64,000 nt of DNA from Mannheimia sp. USDA-ARS-USMARC-1261 (GTDB lineage Bacteria > Pseudomonadota > Gammaproteobacteria > Enterobacterales > Pasteurellaceae). The position numbers were made by a program, and so were the translations under genes. Numbering within the stretch: position 1 is the stretch's first letter; the number at the start of each line of letters is the position of its first letter. The notes under the pieces were generated by a model. That model saw only the letters and a program-made list of their open reading frames with translations, was not told the DNA's origin and did not search any database. The stretch is from positions 806,001-870,000 of the forward strand of contig NZ_CP006942.1 of assembly GCF_000521605.1 (NCBI RefSeq). The letters are read 5' to 3'. This document shows positions 42,001 to 50,356 of this stretch, one piece after another.

Positions 42001-42488
42001 TCAGCAACTTGTTTTTGGCTAATTTTGAGCGTATCAGCATTTTTCGCAAATCGTTGGTAAACTTCTGACGTTGCTCCAACAGCTTGATTTGTCCGTAACG
42101 ATATATCAAATACCGTATTAGTTGCAGCGACCATTTCATTTTGGCTATCAGTTACTAAACGCATACGGTTTTGCAATTCTGTATAGCTATCCGCATATTT
42201 CAATGTTTGTGAGGCTGCAGATACCAAATTGTTTCCTGCCCAGTTGGCAATACTTGAAAATAAGCTGATATTTGCTGTTTTATTAATTGAGGCAGCTGCA
42301 CGTTCAATATTATTTAAATATTGGGTTGTACGTTCGGAGAATTGTCTTGCTTTGTTTTGTGCGGCAGATAAATTTACTTGAAATTCTCTTGAAAATTTTT
42401 GTGATTGATAAGCAGATTTGTTTAGCCCTTGCTGAAATTGGAGTGTTTCCAAATTCAAGCTGATATTTAAGTTACCAAGAGAAGCCAT
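39063..42488 (-). CDS. H: Tail tape measure protein
   Basis: 1141 residues. It has the N-terminal tape-measure domain (about 85-280, with MVAATNTVFDISLRTNQAVG), a hydrophobic segment near 300-320, long Ala/Gln/Glu coiled coils, and a C-terminal Gly/Asn-rich part. It sets tail length; 1141 residues would predict a tail somewhat longer than lambda's if the usual 1.5 angstrom per residue holds. A strong terminator-like hairpin lies just before it. Confidence 0.93.
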   Translation of the reverse strand: MASLGNLNISLNLETLQFQQGLNKSAYQSQKFSREFQVNLSAAQNKARQFSERTTQYLNNIERAAASINKTANISLFSSIANWAGNNLVSAASQTLKYADSYTELQNRMRLVTDSQNEMVAATNTVFDISLRTNQAVGATSEVYQRFAKNADTLKISQKQVAELTETVSKAVAMSGASSASAEAALMQFGQAMASGELRGAELNSVMEQTPALAQAIADGLGVSVGALKDMGKNGELQISKVIEALQKAKDTVDTDFEKRVKTLSMSFTNLETSMIQFVGQVDSTYGVTQKLAEGVDFVSENLETLIKVAGALIGALAIGHISKYSATLLQTGYNSAKNAIAHTREAQAILAKATAMRTAAQVEMASLAAQFQLAQSERTRYALREQMKVQAAQIIALAEAEATAKRNLAAANTLASTAARGLQSAMALLGGPAGVIMIAASALMYFSSQADQARQKALDTAGANERLKESYEGLSAAALSLKITQQQEELENYKNQIQQLQSDISALEANWFTTGLPIPDSVKKEIAELSDQIELLKENANIDFSVLENQLEALARAMLSSGKSLDDIRAKFKLLGIDASETEWILAGITSTLNDIGDSAEKAAGETLNLDDAMKKLQERSVTLAQKLEVAKLEQQGQAESAYVLAGLYELLGVEGAKYNEVLIGIATGTITAANAADKAIGLSQETLKKILDGKAMLQGMFKNETQIQTIKTELRENAKVTKPKKEKKAKKGSGENARENWLSFYDDLRKKSGSTLNEINLEETRMFQRLEEHMKKGVVSHTEYETAKTAITQRFAKERLELAGKYAPGKLLAANLKNELSAIQELRNAGQLTENEYQIAEQQLKFDYAQNKTQQAISPLEQVRGMYDSEQELKNKQAQELAQLQAFYDQKLMTEEEFQKRKQQIISRYETERWQKEMSEYATGLNDLGGAFDTLASAVEQSAGKQSAAYKAMFAVSKAFAIAEASLKLSQAITQAMADPTAMTPAQKFANMAAVAAAGANVISQLTSVAFAKGGHVQGPGTGTSDSILARLSNNEFVMTSRTVDHYGVGFLNALNQRRLPKFANGGHVGGKSGNYDGLFNSNNAQSNEVSITINIDSNGNEEVTMEQKAAQGKELAMAIQANVLEVLKKQRRPGGLLS

Positions 42489-42500
42489 ATTTCCCCCAAT

Positions 42501-42523
42501 AAAAAAGCCCGCAAATGCGGGCT
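42501..42523 (-). terminator. Intrinsic terminator before the tape measure gene
   Basis: On the minus strand GCCCGCATTTGCGGGC then six T. It lies inside the late operon. Confidence 0.85.
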
Positions 42524-42541
42524 TCTTTGAAAAATTTAGTT

Positions 42542-42778
42542 TTATTTAATAATGACATAGTTTACACGGGCTTTTTCTTTTTCAGCCTTTTCTAAGTCAT
42601 CATAGTGTCTGTTAGTTTGAATAATAGCCTGGACTAAGCGAATGACGAACACAATGGTAAATACACTAAAAAACGTGAGAATATAGGCAAAATCAACAGC
42701 AAATAGAAGAAATACAGCACCTAATGCTATCAGCATTATAAAAAAGAATTTTGCCCAAAACTGGATAAAATCACGCAT
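42542..42778 (-). CDS. Small phage membrane protein, unknown function
   Basis: 78 residues with two hydrophobic segments (about 10-30 and 34-52) and a charged C-terminal tail (DDLEKAEKEKARV). No family recognised. It sits between the tail chaperones and the tape measure gene, where many phages carry small non-structural genes; a superinfection-exclusion role is possible but unproven. Confidence 0.7.
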   Translation of the reverse strand: MRDFIQFWAKFFFIMLIALGAVFLLFAVDFAYILTFFSVFTIVFVIRLVQAIIQTNRHYDDLEKAEKEKARVNYVIIK

Positions 42779-42851
42779 ATGCTAATTCTCCTACTTGTTA
42801 CTATCAATACTTTGATTATATTGTCTAGTTTTACGCCATGCAATAACTATT

Positions 42852-43154
42852 TTATCGATTAGCCAGATAAGCCACTGAACCATCATCTTCATCATTTTCA
42901 GCACTCTTCTTTTCAGAAAAGAATGGCATTAAATCGCTAAGGGTTGTGGCTTTTTGTTTCGGATCTCGATGAATTGCCGCTAACAGATGTGAAATCTGTG
43001 CTGTACGGTAATCTTCTCTCCATAGTCCAAAAGGTTGTTCTTCATAAAATAACATATATTCTTGGAAATGTGACTCAGGCATTTCTTCGATTTCTGCTAA
43101 TGTTTTACCCAACGCAAGACTGAGTATTAGTTGGAACTTACGTCGGGTCGTGAG
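42852..43154 (-). CDS. Tail chaperone T extension, made as GT by -1 frameshift
   Basis: Open frame in the -1 frame relative to G. It has no good start: the only candidate is TTG at 43112 with no ribosome site. Reading on from the heptamer at 43160-43154 in the -1 frame gives about 100 residues ending at 42852 (GKTLAEIEEMPESHFQEYM, LLAAIHRDPKQ). The GT fusion would be about 230 residues. This corresponds to lambda gpGT, which binds the tape measure protein. Confidence 0.88.
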   Translation of the reverse strand, partial: LTTRRKFQLILSLALGKTLAEIEEMPESHFQEYMLFYEEQPFGLWREDYRTAQISHLLAAIHRDPKQKATTLSDLMPFFSEKKSAENDEDDGSVAYLANR

Positions 43155-43543
43155 TTTTTTGGTTCTTCTACCATTAATGCACGGCTTAACTCTTCTGATA
43201 CGGATTTATCTAGGCGGGATAACGCTTCTAAATCGTCCATATTTTCAAAATCAAACAAATTATTACCATCTTCATCGCATAAGCGTAGAGCAAGGTTTCT
43301 GGCTAAGCGATACGGATCGTAAACTTTGCTAAGCTGTTTTACCAATTCTTCAGGGTCATCATAGTTTAATTCAATACCTTGAGCTTCTGCTAACTCACAC
43401 ATTACTTTTTGTTGGCCATATAAGCTACGGTTCATATCACCAACATTAAATTCACGAATAAAGTATTCGGAATTACCAATTTTGATTTTCTTCAGTTTTG
43501 GCTTGTTTTCTGCCAATAATGATTCACGAGTGCCAATAGTCAT
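43127..43543 (-). CDS. Tail assembly chaperone G
   Basis: 138-residue lambda G-like chaperone (start MTIGTRESLLAENKPK, SD GAGGATAAAA). It coats the tape measure protein during assembly together with the longer GT product. The slippery heptamer A AAA AAC lies at codons 128-130, close to the stop. Confidence 0.88.
   Translation of the reverse strand: MTIGTRESLLAENKPKLKKIKIGNSEYFIREFNVGDMNRSLYGQQKVMCELAEAQGIELNYDDPEELVKQLSKVYDPYRLARNLALRLCDEDGNNLFDFENMDDLEALSRLDKSVSEELSRALMVEEPKNSRPDVSSN
43154..43160 (-). promoter_or_regulatory. -1 frameshift heptamer A AAA AAC in the G gene
   Basis: Codons CCA AAA AAC contain the classical X XXY YYZ heptamer in the correct phase. A -1 shift continues through CTC ACG ACC into the T frame without a stop for 100 codons. 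Confidence 0.9.
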
Positions 43544-43600
43544 TTTTTATCCTCATCAAATTAACAAGACCGCTATACAAGCGGTCTATTTTGGGCAAAA

Positions 43601-44257
43601 TTATGCAATTACAGGTAAATGATAATCACGTTTTGATTTTTTAATCGTAACGCCTGATTCAAATTTACCTTTTACTTCACCGCTCCAATTCGGGCTAGTT
43701 TGAATGAAGCCTGTGCCATATAAAGAGCCCTGTTTGTTTTTCAGTACCATCATCCAAGGGAAGGTTTCTTTAGCAAAGAACTTTTTGCGAAGATCTGATT
43801 GCATTGCGGTAGCTGGAGCATAGAAAAAGGTGAGTTTAATTGAACCATATTCAATTTCACCTGCTTCGGTTTCTGTTCCTTCCGAACACATTGTCGTCAC
43901 ATCTTCTTCGCCTAATGTATCGCCATCGCCTTCAATGTTTTTGATCGCACAGAAGTTTGATGACCATTTCACAACTGCTACTTTTGCTGCTGCGAAATCC
44001 GTTGGTCTATCTTGTGATGTCCAATCTACCTCATCAGCAAATGTTAAGACATCTGAAGCAACAGACTTAACAGGATAAAAGCCATCAAGTGAACCTAAGC
44101 CGGTGATTTTGACAAAATCTCCTACTTTAGCACCGTGACCAGCGGCGGTAATTGTTGCATTAGGTGTTACCGTACAAGCAGTAATGGCTTTTTCTTGGGT
44201 TAAGCCAGTACCAATATAAAATTTTGTTCCCTGAAATGGGGTGGTTTGTGTTGCCAT
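43601..44257 (-). CDS. Major tail tube protein
   Basis: 218-residue protein placed between the tail terminator and chaperone genes, the position of lambda V. It begins MATQTTPFQGTKFYIGTG after GGAGAATAACCAT and has an acidic, beta-rich composition. The sequence resembles phage tail tube proteins of the lambda V/TP901 type. Confidence 0.85.
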   Translation of the reverse strand: MATQTTPFQGTKFYIGTGLTQEKAITACTVTPNATITAAGHGAKVGDFVKITGLGSLDGFYPVKSVASDVLTFADEVDWTSQDRPTDFAAAKVAVVKWSSNFCAIKNIEGDGDTLGEEDVTTMCSEGTETEAGEIEYGSIKLTFFYAPATAMQSDLRKKFFAKETFPWMMVLKNKQGSLYGTGFIQTSPNWSGEVKGKFESGVTIKKSKRDYHLPVIA

Positions 44258-44261
44258 ATGG

Positions 44262-44606
44262 TTATTCTCCGTAAGCAATTTGACAAGTCATCACCCGACG
44301 ATGTAGTTTAGTGTCGGGTTCGTAATCGCTGAAATCATTCACACGCTCAGCAAAATCAAAGTTTTCTGTTAGGGCAGTAAAAATTGGTTTACGCAAAGCG
44401 AAGATGTCATCAGGATTGGGGCTGTAAATGTCAATCTGTACTGTAAAATCATCAAGATCGCCATCTTCAAGGGCTGAATTAGGCGTGATTGTTGGGAACT
44501 GATAAACAAGAACAGGGTATTCCTTATTAGTGTCAGGAATCACTTCATAAAAACAACGCCCCGAAACCAACGGCTTCAAGGCGTTAAAGAGTTGTTGCTG
44601 AATCAT
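44262..44606 (-). CDS. Tail terminator protein (gpU-like, DUF3168 type)
   Basis: 114 residues (LVSGRCFYEVIPDTNKEYP, VQIDIYSPN). It fits minor tail proteins that cap the tube and join it to the head. It overlaps the upstream gene by 4 bp (ATGA). Confidence 0.8.
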   Translation of the reverse strand: MIQQQLFNALKPLVSGRCFYEVIPDTNKEYPVLVYQFPTITPNSALEDGDLDDFTVQIDIYSPNPDDIFALRKPIFTALTENFDFAERVNDFSDYEPDTKLHRRVMTCQIAYGE

Positions 44607-45085
44607 TTTTTCGCTTCTCGTAAGATATCATCTCGTAAGGTGGTAATGATTTCTCGTGCTGCTTGCTCCTTTTTAGAAGCAAAAGCAGGTTGTAAAAAGG
44701 GTTGGGCTGGCATTTTTGACGTACCAAATTCAACAAATCGCCAGTAAAACGGATCATTAGGATTGTACGCACCACCTTTCCCTGTTTTACCCTTAAATTC
44801 AATTATCTTGCTGTTTTTAAGGGAACGAACAAAGATGATAGTGCGGACTGAACCATCCTTTTGTGGTTTCGTGCTGGCGATAATGTTCTTTTTGAGCGTA
44901 CCACGTTTACGATGTGGTACTTTCTCTTTGAGCAATGGGGCATTTGCCCTAGCTTGATCTCGGATAATTACGCCACCACGTCGCATAGCTTTCACTGCAA
45001 TTCGATTTTTTGCTTTACGTTCTAAACTACTTAATCGTTGCTTTAACTCTTTCAAGCCAGTTACTTTAACGCTTAAATTAGCCAT
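44603..45085 (-). CDS. HK97 gp10-like tail completion protein
   Basis: 160-residue basic protein with the HK97-gp10 family pattern (SVKVTGLKELKQRLSSLE, RGGVIIRDQARANAP, FVEFGTSKMPAQPFL). It corresponds to lambda Z and acts in completing or joining tails. Confidence 0.85.
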   Translation of the reverse strand: MANLSVKVTGLKELKQRLSSLERKAKNRIAVKAMRRGGVIIRDQARANAPLLKEKVPHRKRGTLKKNIIASTKPQKDGSVRTIIFVRSLKNSKIIEFKGKTGKGGAYNPNDPFYWRFVEFGTSKMPAQPFLQPAFASKKEQAAREIITTLRDDILREAKK

Positions 45086-45401
45086 TGGATTTTTCCTTAC
45101 ACATCAGTTGAAGTGTTTTATTTAGTCCTTGATAATTCAGCACAGAGATAATTTCATAGTACTTGCCGTTGTGTTCTACTCTCATTGTAGGCTCAATATC
45201 TTCACGGTATCTGAGCCAAATTTGTGTAGTTGCTTCTGACTGTACTTGTTGGGCTGAGAAATATTCTCGCCCCGAAATTGGCTTGATTTCTGCCCATACG
45301 GTTGCAATGTTTTGCCACGTCGTAACAAAAGCACCGTAATCATTTTGGGTGTTAATTTGTTGTTGCAATGTGATGCGGTGGCGTAATTTTCCAATTTCCA
45401 T
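45078..45401 (-). CDS. Phage head closure / head-tail adaptor protein
   Basis: 107 residues starting MEIGKLRHRITLQQ, the characteristic opening of the SPP1 gp16/HK97 gp7-type adaptors. It overlaps its neighbour by 8 bp. Confidence 0.88.
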   Translation of the reverse strand: MEIGKLRHRITLQQQINTQNDYGAFVTTWQNIATVWAEIKPISGREYFSAQQVQSEATTQIWLRYREDIEPTMRVEHNGKYYEIISVLNYQGLNKTLQLMCKEKSNG

Positions 45402-45719
45402 TTATACCCCCATAATTCGGTAAGGTTGGATAAGTCGCCAAACACCTTCTTTAATTTCTGTTGAAGTTATACTTCCTACAACAACACTTTCTCTATGTTC
45501 ATACCAGTGTGCGATAGTCATCAACATAGCTTGCGTAATGTCAGACTCAGCAATTAAACCTTTAGAATCATCTTCAGGCACGTTATCCGAATACAAATTA
45601 CGGTCTAACTGTCTTTCAATGTATTTTTTCGCTGCAGATTCATATTGTTTGAGCAACTCATCTTCACTATCGTGATCAATGCGACAATGTTGTTTAATCA
45701 GTTCAATATTGATTAGCAT
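45402..45719 (-). CDS. Phage head-tail connector (gp6-like)
   Basis: 105 residues with the helical connector pattern (LIKQHCRIDHDSEDELLKQY, AAKKYIERQLDR, MLTIAHWYEHRE with I for L). The start MLINIEL is favoured over a start inside the upstream terminator. Confidence 0.85.
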   Translation of the reverse strand: MLINIELIKQHCRIDHDSEDELLKQYESAAKKYIERQLDRNLYSDNVPEDDSKGLIAESDITQAMLMTIAHWYEHRESVVVGSITSTEIKEGVWRLIQPYRIMGV

Positions 45720-45730
45720 GATTCTTCCCA

Positions 45731-45756
45731 GAAAGAAAAGCCCCATTTAAGGGGCT
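45731..45756 (-). terminator. Intrinsic terminator after the capsid gene
   Basis: AGCCCC-TTAAAT-GGGGCT and then TTTTCTTTC on the minus strand. It lies within the late operon. Confidence 0.8.
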
Positions 45757-45762
45757 TAAAGG

Positions 45763-46959
45763 TTACTTAGTTTTCGCAGCTAGTGTGCCTTTTACAAATG
45801 ATTCAGGACGGTAGATAGCTAATGCTAAACGTTCTTCGCAAAGAATAGTAACCAAGTTTTTCACAAAATCGTCTTCATTCTCTGTTGATACCGCAACACC
45901 TGATTGTTGGCGATCAAAGATTTGAGCACCTAAATTAAATGCACCGGTTAGGAATTGGTTTGCTTCAATTGCCTGTGTTTGAACAACCGGAACACCCCAT
46001 AAAGTCGGTTGAGCTAAACTTTGTGGATTACCAATGATATTACGACCTTGACCATCTTTTTCTAACTCAATTTTCGCCCAGTCAATAGGGTTTAGAACAA
46101 AGCCATTTGACGGATACTCAGCAAGCATAACTTGTAGCAAGGCTAAGCGTAGTTGGTCAATGATGGTATAAGTCGCTAATTTTGCAGGATCAGCAAATGC
46201 CGTTGCTTTAGTCATTAAACCCGTTAATCCGCCAGCAGAACCATCACCATTTAACAGCATACGATCTTCTTTTAATTTAAGACCATAAATTAAGCGTCCG
46301 TTGATATGGCTTTCAAGCATTGGAGCATCATCTAAAACCTGGCGAGAGGCTTTAATATAATGAGCAATGGTTTTTACAGGTGTAGTTTCTTCACCGAATT
46401 GCAATGTAGATTGGGCTTTTTTATCGCCTTCGTTTGCTTGAGGTGCTGCATTATTGGTAAAGCCTGTTTCACGCACGAAAGTAATTGCGTTACTTGATGT
46501 ATTACCTGGTGCTAATAAATCACGCAACGTTAAAATAGTTTGAGGTGGTGTTACAATACCTGGTAAACGATGCTCAGTAATTAAAGAACCTGCAGATCCA
46601 GCAGCATTCGTTGTGGCACTAGTGATAGTTGCTTTCACGGATAAATATGCTGATTTACCTGTACGTGGGTCGGAGGCAAAAGACTTAAACGAGTCAGATT
46701 CCATTAATTGTTGAGCAATGGATTTTTCCATTTGCTCACCGCCACCACGGCGTGCAGCTTTTTGTTCTAATTCGTCTAAACGGCTTTTGGCATCAGACAT
46801 TGAGTTAAGAGCTTCATCAACTTTTTCTTTTAAGCCTTCTAAGCCTTTCTCATTATTTGCCATTTTACCTTGTAACTCTTCACCCAAACCTTTTACTTGG
46901 TCGGTTGCTTTTTTAAACTCGTTGGCGAGCTGTTCAATTGTTTTTTCTGCTTCTGACAT
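45763..46959 (-). CDS. Major capsid protein (HK97 fold)
   Basis: 398 residues. The N-terminal 100 residues are a charged coiled-coil delta domain (QLANEFKKATDQVKGLGEEL), serving as internal scaffold and removed by the protease. The rest follows HK97 gp5 family patterns (LLAPGNTSSNAITFVRETG, GAQIFDRQQSGV, ILCEERLALAIYRPESFVKG). Confidence 0.95.
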   Translation of the reverse strand: MSEAEKTIEQLANEFKKATDQVKGLGEELQGKMANNEKGLEGLKEKVDEALNSMSDAKSRLDELEQKAARRGGGEQMEKSIAQQLMESDSFKSFASDPRTGKSAYLSVKATITSATTNAAGSAGSLITEHRLPGIVTPPQTILTLRDLLAPGNTSSNAITFVRETGFTNNAAPQANEGDKKAQSTLQFGEETTPVKTIAHYIKASRQVLDDAPMLESHINGRLIYGLKLKEDRMLLNGDGSAGGLTGLMTKATAFADPAKLATYTIIDQLRLALLQVMLAEYPSNGFVLNPIDWAKIELEKDGQGRNIIGNPQSLAQPTLWGVPVVQTQAIEANQFLTGAFNLGAQIFDRQQSGVAVSTENEDDFVKNLVTILCEERLALAIYRPESFVKGTLAAKTK

Positions 46960-46960
46960 A

Positions 46961-47620
46961 TTAATGTTCTCCAGTAATTGATTTCATAATGGTTAGTGCG
47001 TTGCTAATTTGATTTTTTTCAGGCTCGCCCTGAATAAGTTTCTTCAAGCCATGACTAGCAACTGTCACTGCTTGGCTTTTTGAAAACCCTAAATCTCTCA
47101 GGGCTTTCTCAAACTCTGCGAGAGTCGGTAAACTGCCCTTGGCTAAAGCAGACTTCACAACATCAACGCGACTTTCTTCATTTGCGGGGAATGTTACGAC
47201 TGAAATTTCTTTTAGGTCGATAGCCAGTAATTCCAATGCATCTTCTTTTTCGTTATATGCCCATTTACTAAGTCGATACCCGATAGATAACCCATCAATG
47301 GCACCCGCAAGCATTAAGGCGTGAATTTCTTTAGCTCGAGCCACATCATTGATGAGCAAACGAGCTTCGCCATATAAACCACGCTCATCTTCAACAAGCT
47401 TAGTCCATACGCCGATAGGCTGATTTCGGTCATGGTTCCAAAGCACAGGTGGCATTTTGTTTTGTGCGTTCCAACCTTGAATGGACTCCGTGAATGCACC
47501 TCGACGAACAATTTCGTCATAAGCATCTTTCACATCAAAAACATTACAATAGCCAGAAAAAAAGCCGTCATCTTTGACGGCTTCCGCTTTGAAAAGTAGG
47601 TCTTTAACTTCAATTGTCAT
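46961..47620 (-). CDS. Prohead maturation protease (HK97 gp4/S78 type)
   Basis: 219 residues. The motifs FFSGYCNVFD, LWNHDRNQPIG (catalytic His) and AIDGLSIGYRL (catalytic Ser) are those of the herpesvirus-like phage protease. The start MTIEVKD follows GGAAACAAACA. A terminator-like hairpin is embedded in its early codons. Confidence 0.92.
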   Translation of the reverse strand: MTIEVKDLLFKAEAVKDDGFFSGYCNVFDVKDAYDEIVRRGAFTESIQGWNAQNKMPPVLWNHDRNQPIGVWTKLVEDERGLYGEARLLINDVARAKEIHALMLAGAIDGLSIGYRLSKWAYNEKEDALELLAIDLKEISVVTFPANEESRVDVVKSALAKGSLPTLAEFEKALRDLGFSKSQAVTVASHGLKKLIQGEPEKNQISNALTIMKSITGEH

Positions 47621-48848
47621 TGTTTGTTTCCTTTCCAATTTTATCGATTGACGTTAAATTCAGTTGAACAGTTAGCTGATCTGCACCAGTTACAGGTGGA
47701 AGATTTTCTAATGCTCGAACTTCATTACGAGTCATTACACCATTTTGGAGCATTGCAGTATAAAAACTAGCACGCCCAGCACTATCAGCACGAAGTAGAC
47801 CTTCTACACTAAAACGGGGATAGAACTTTGTTCGTTCATCAGGTTTCAATAATTTGCGTGAGATGGTTTGTTCAATTCGTTTGAGCGTTGGGGTTAATCC
47901 GTAAGTTAAGAAGTTTTGGTTAATTTGTTCAGATGATGATGCCCAAGAAGATGCTTTACTTGTGCTATAAATTAGCTGTGGTGGAACAATGAAAGCACGA
48001 CAAATTTCTTCAATGCCAAAATAACGGCTTTCTAGGAGCTGAGCATCTTGCGGGTTAATCCAAGCACCTGACATATTTGCAGGCTCCATTCCAGCTTCAA
48101 GCACCATCCATTTTCCCGCATTTTCAGGCTTGCCAAACTCACTTAGCCCCTCTCTAACCCGTTTACGTTGATCTTCATTTAATATTCGCTCACCAGTTTT
48201 GAGGAAACCACCCGCTTTTAAGTTATTTTTAAAGGCTTTTGATGCAGCACTATTTGCCGCCATTTGTAGGCCCATTACTTGTGCTTGATAACCAATCGGT
48301 GACAGACCAATCAGACCATCAAGCGTGAAGCCTCGGAAGTGTAAAATATCTTTTTCACTGTATTCGCCACTATCCACATTATTTTTAGTGTATTTATAGA
48401 TAATCTCACCGCTCTCATCTCGTCTTACACTCATATATTGAGGATCAAATAAATCAAGTGAAACCACTCGACTACCAATACGGTTAATTCGACAGTAAGC
48501 GTTCCCCCATAAATCCAGGTTAGAAATAACAGCTTCCCAAAACTCACTCGCACACATATCAGCATTTGGTGCATCGTGAATAATTTTATAAAGTGGATGT
48601 TCTGTTGCTATTTTACGGTCGCTATCTCTTAAATGTAATGGCAAAGATGAGATAGCTTGGCTACGTAAACGTACACATGCCCAAACGGCACTTAATTTTA
48701 AAGCATTTTCAGCTGTTACCTGGCCGCCTGATTCACTTGATTGGCTAGTAAAAGGGGATGATGTTGAACCTTTATCTAAGCGTTTACTACTGCCAAATAT
48801 GCGATCATAGAAACGAGACCACCACCCTGTATCATTTAATGTACTCAT
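47610..48848 (-). CDS. Portal protein (HK97 family)
   Basis: 412 residues matching HK97-type portals (SAVWACVRLRSQAISSLP, YIPPQL-like FIVPPQLIYS, LTPTLKRIEQTISRKLL). Forms the dodecameric DNA port. It overlaps terminase by 4 bp and the protease by 11 bp. Confidence 0.95.
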   Translation of the reverse strand: MSTLNDTGWWSRFYDRIFGSSKRLDKGSTSSPFTSQSSESGGQVTAENALKLSAVWACVRLRSQAISSLPLHLRDSDRKIATEHPLYKIIHDAPNADMCASEFWEAVISNLDLWGNAYCRINRIGSRVVSLDLFDPQYMSVRRDESGEIIYKYTKNNVDSGEYSEKDILHFRGFTLDGLIGLSPIGYQAQVMGLQMAANSAASKAFKNNLKAGGFLKTGERILNEDQRKRVREGLSEFGKPENAGKWMVLEAGMEPANMSGAWINPQDAQLLESRYFGIEEICRAFIVPPQLIYSTSKASSWASSSEQINQNFLTYGLTPTLKRIEQTISRKLLKPDERTKFYPRFSVEGLLRADSAGRASFYTAMLQNGVMTRNEVRALENLPPVTGADQLTVQLNLTSIDKIGKETNNDN

Positions 48849-50356
48849 CCGATAATCATATCCTGTAAAAATGAATCAATATCTTGTGGCACTTCCTCTG
48901 TTTCTGAAATACCTCGTGCCATCGCTAAAGCAACCATTCCATCAATACGTCCTGTTGCTTTATGTTTTTCAAACTTTCGATTTCCTGCTGGGTCTTTAGT
49001 TAATACCGTATTTGCGGCACACATTGTCAAAACAGGATTCATTCCGTGACATAGCTGACCATTAAGCAAATCACTTTCTAAGCTATCTATTGCGGGAGAC
49101 ATATCTTTAAAACCTTGACCAAATGGCACTAAAGGTAAGTTAATCCCTTGTAGTTCCATTTCTTTTTTGAAAATATCAATCCGCCAACGGTCAAAAGCGA
49201 TTGCTGTAATATCAAAATCACTCAAGATCTCCGCTATATCACGTACCACATAGGCATAATCAACGGTTGCACCTGGTGTTGTTCGAATAAAACCTTGCCT
49301 TGCCCAAACATCATAGGGGGCTCGATCTCGTTTTGCTCTGTCTTCCAAACCTATTTCAGGTGTCCAAAAGAATGAGTAAACATTGACTCTACCATCGTAA
49401 CCTTTAGCAGTTAGCACTAAAGCGGTTAAGTCTGTGCGAGCTGACAAGTCCAAACCACCATACACCGTTAAACCATCAGGGCTTTGTTGTTCGTTGCCAC
49501 TCTCTTTCCATACATCAAGGCTGACAAAGGTTGATACGGTACTTACTCGTTGATTAAGGTTTAGGTTTCTGAAGGTATTTTCAAAACTTGGCATACGATT
49601 AGCTTTTTCAGCAAGTTTACGAATATCATCTTCGCTACGAAAAACACCTAATGCGGGATTTGCTTGTTTCCACGCTTTCGGATCAGTTATTTTCAAATCT
49701 TTATCTGCACTATAAACGTGGCAAACTGTATGTGGATCATTGCTGTTTATTGCATCATCAATCCAAATTGAGAGTAAATCGCCATCATTTGCTGCTTGAG
49801 TGCTGATTGTTAGTAGCAATGGGTTTTTATGAGCACCTTGTGCAGTTGTAATTGCATCAACAAACGCTGATTGTGGCCCTTGAACTTGCCCAACTTCATC
49901 AAGAATAGCTAATACTGGTGATAAACCTTGTGCTGTTTTACCATCAGCAGCTAAAGCCTTATATTCAACATTCATCGGTCTGCCAATCAAACGTTTACCA
50001 CTTGGTTTAATATCAACAAGTGCATTCAACTTAGGATTAAGCTGAATCATTTTTACTGCAAGATTAAATACCAGAGCAGCTTGTTCTCTGCTCAATGCTC
50101 CACTCACAATCTGGCTATTTAAAATAGCAACTGGCCCGACTAAATGAGCTAATAAAAGACATGCAATTAATGCTGTTTTACCATTTTTACGACCGATGGA
50201 TAAAATACCGTGACTCGTGCCATTAGGATTGTCGTACACATCATAAATGTACTCTTTCTGGAACTCTTCAAGTCTAATCGGCTGACCAACTAATGAACCT
50301 TCAGGCACAAAGCAATAACGCTCAATAAACGCAATAACTTTTTCTGCGACTGTCAT
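48845..50356 (-). CDS. terL: Terminase large subunit
   Basis: 503 residues. N-terminal packaging ATPase with GRKNGKTA (55-62) as Walker A-like motif and LAILDEVGQV as Walker B, and a C-terminal RNase H-like nuclease (GGLDLSARTDLTA, IAFDRW). It resembles the HK97-type Terminase_1 family, which usually acts with an HNH protein at cos sites. Confidence 0.95.
   Translation of the reverse strand: MTVAEKVIAFIERYCFVPEGSLVGQPIRLEEFQKEYIYDVYDNPNGTSHGILSIGRKNGKTALIACLLLAHLVGPVAILNSQIVSGALSREQAALVFNLAVKMIQLNPKLNALVDIKPSGKRLIGRPMNVEYKALAADGKTAQGLSPVLAILDEVGQVQGPQSAFVDAITTAQGAHKNPLLLTISTQAANDGDLLSIWIDDAINSNDPHTVCHVYSADKDLKITDPKAWKQANPALGVFRSEDDIRKLAEKANRMPSFENTFRNLNLNQRVSTVSTFVSLDVWKESGNEQQSPDGLTVYGGLDLSARTDLTALVLTAKGYDGRVNVYSFFWTPEIGLEDRAKRDRAPYDVWARQGFIRTTPGATVDYAYVVRDIAEILSDFDITAIAFDRWRIDIFKKEMELQGINLPLVPFGQGFKDMSPAIDSLESDLLNGQLCHGMNPVLTMCAANTVLTKDPAGNRKFEKHKATGRIDGMVALAMARGISETEEVPQDIDSFLQDMIIG

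Noticed and set aside
42852-43112. Independent 86-residue gene starting at TTG
   Set aside because: No ribosome site, and the frame continues upstream into a -1 slip site of G.
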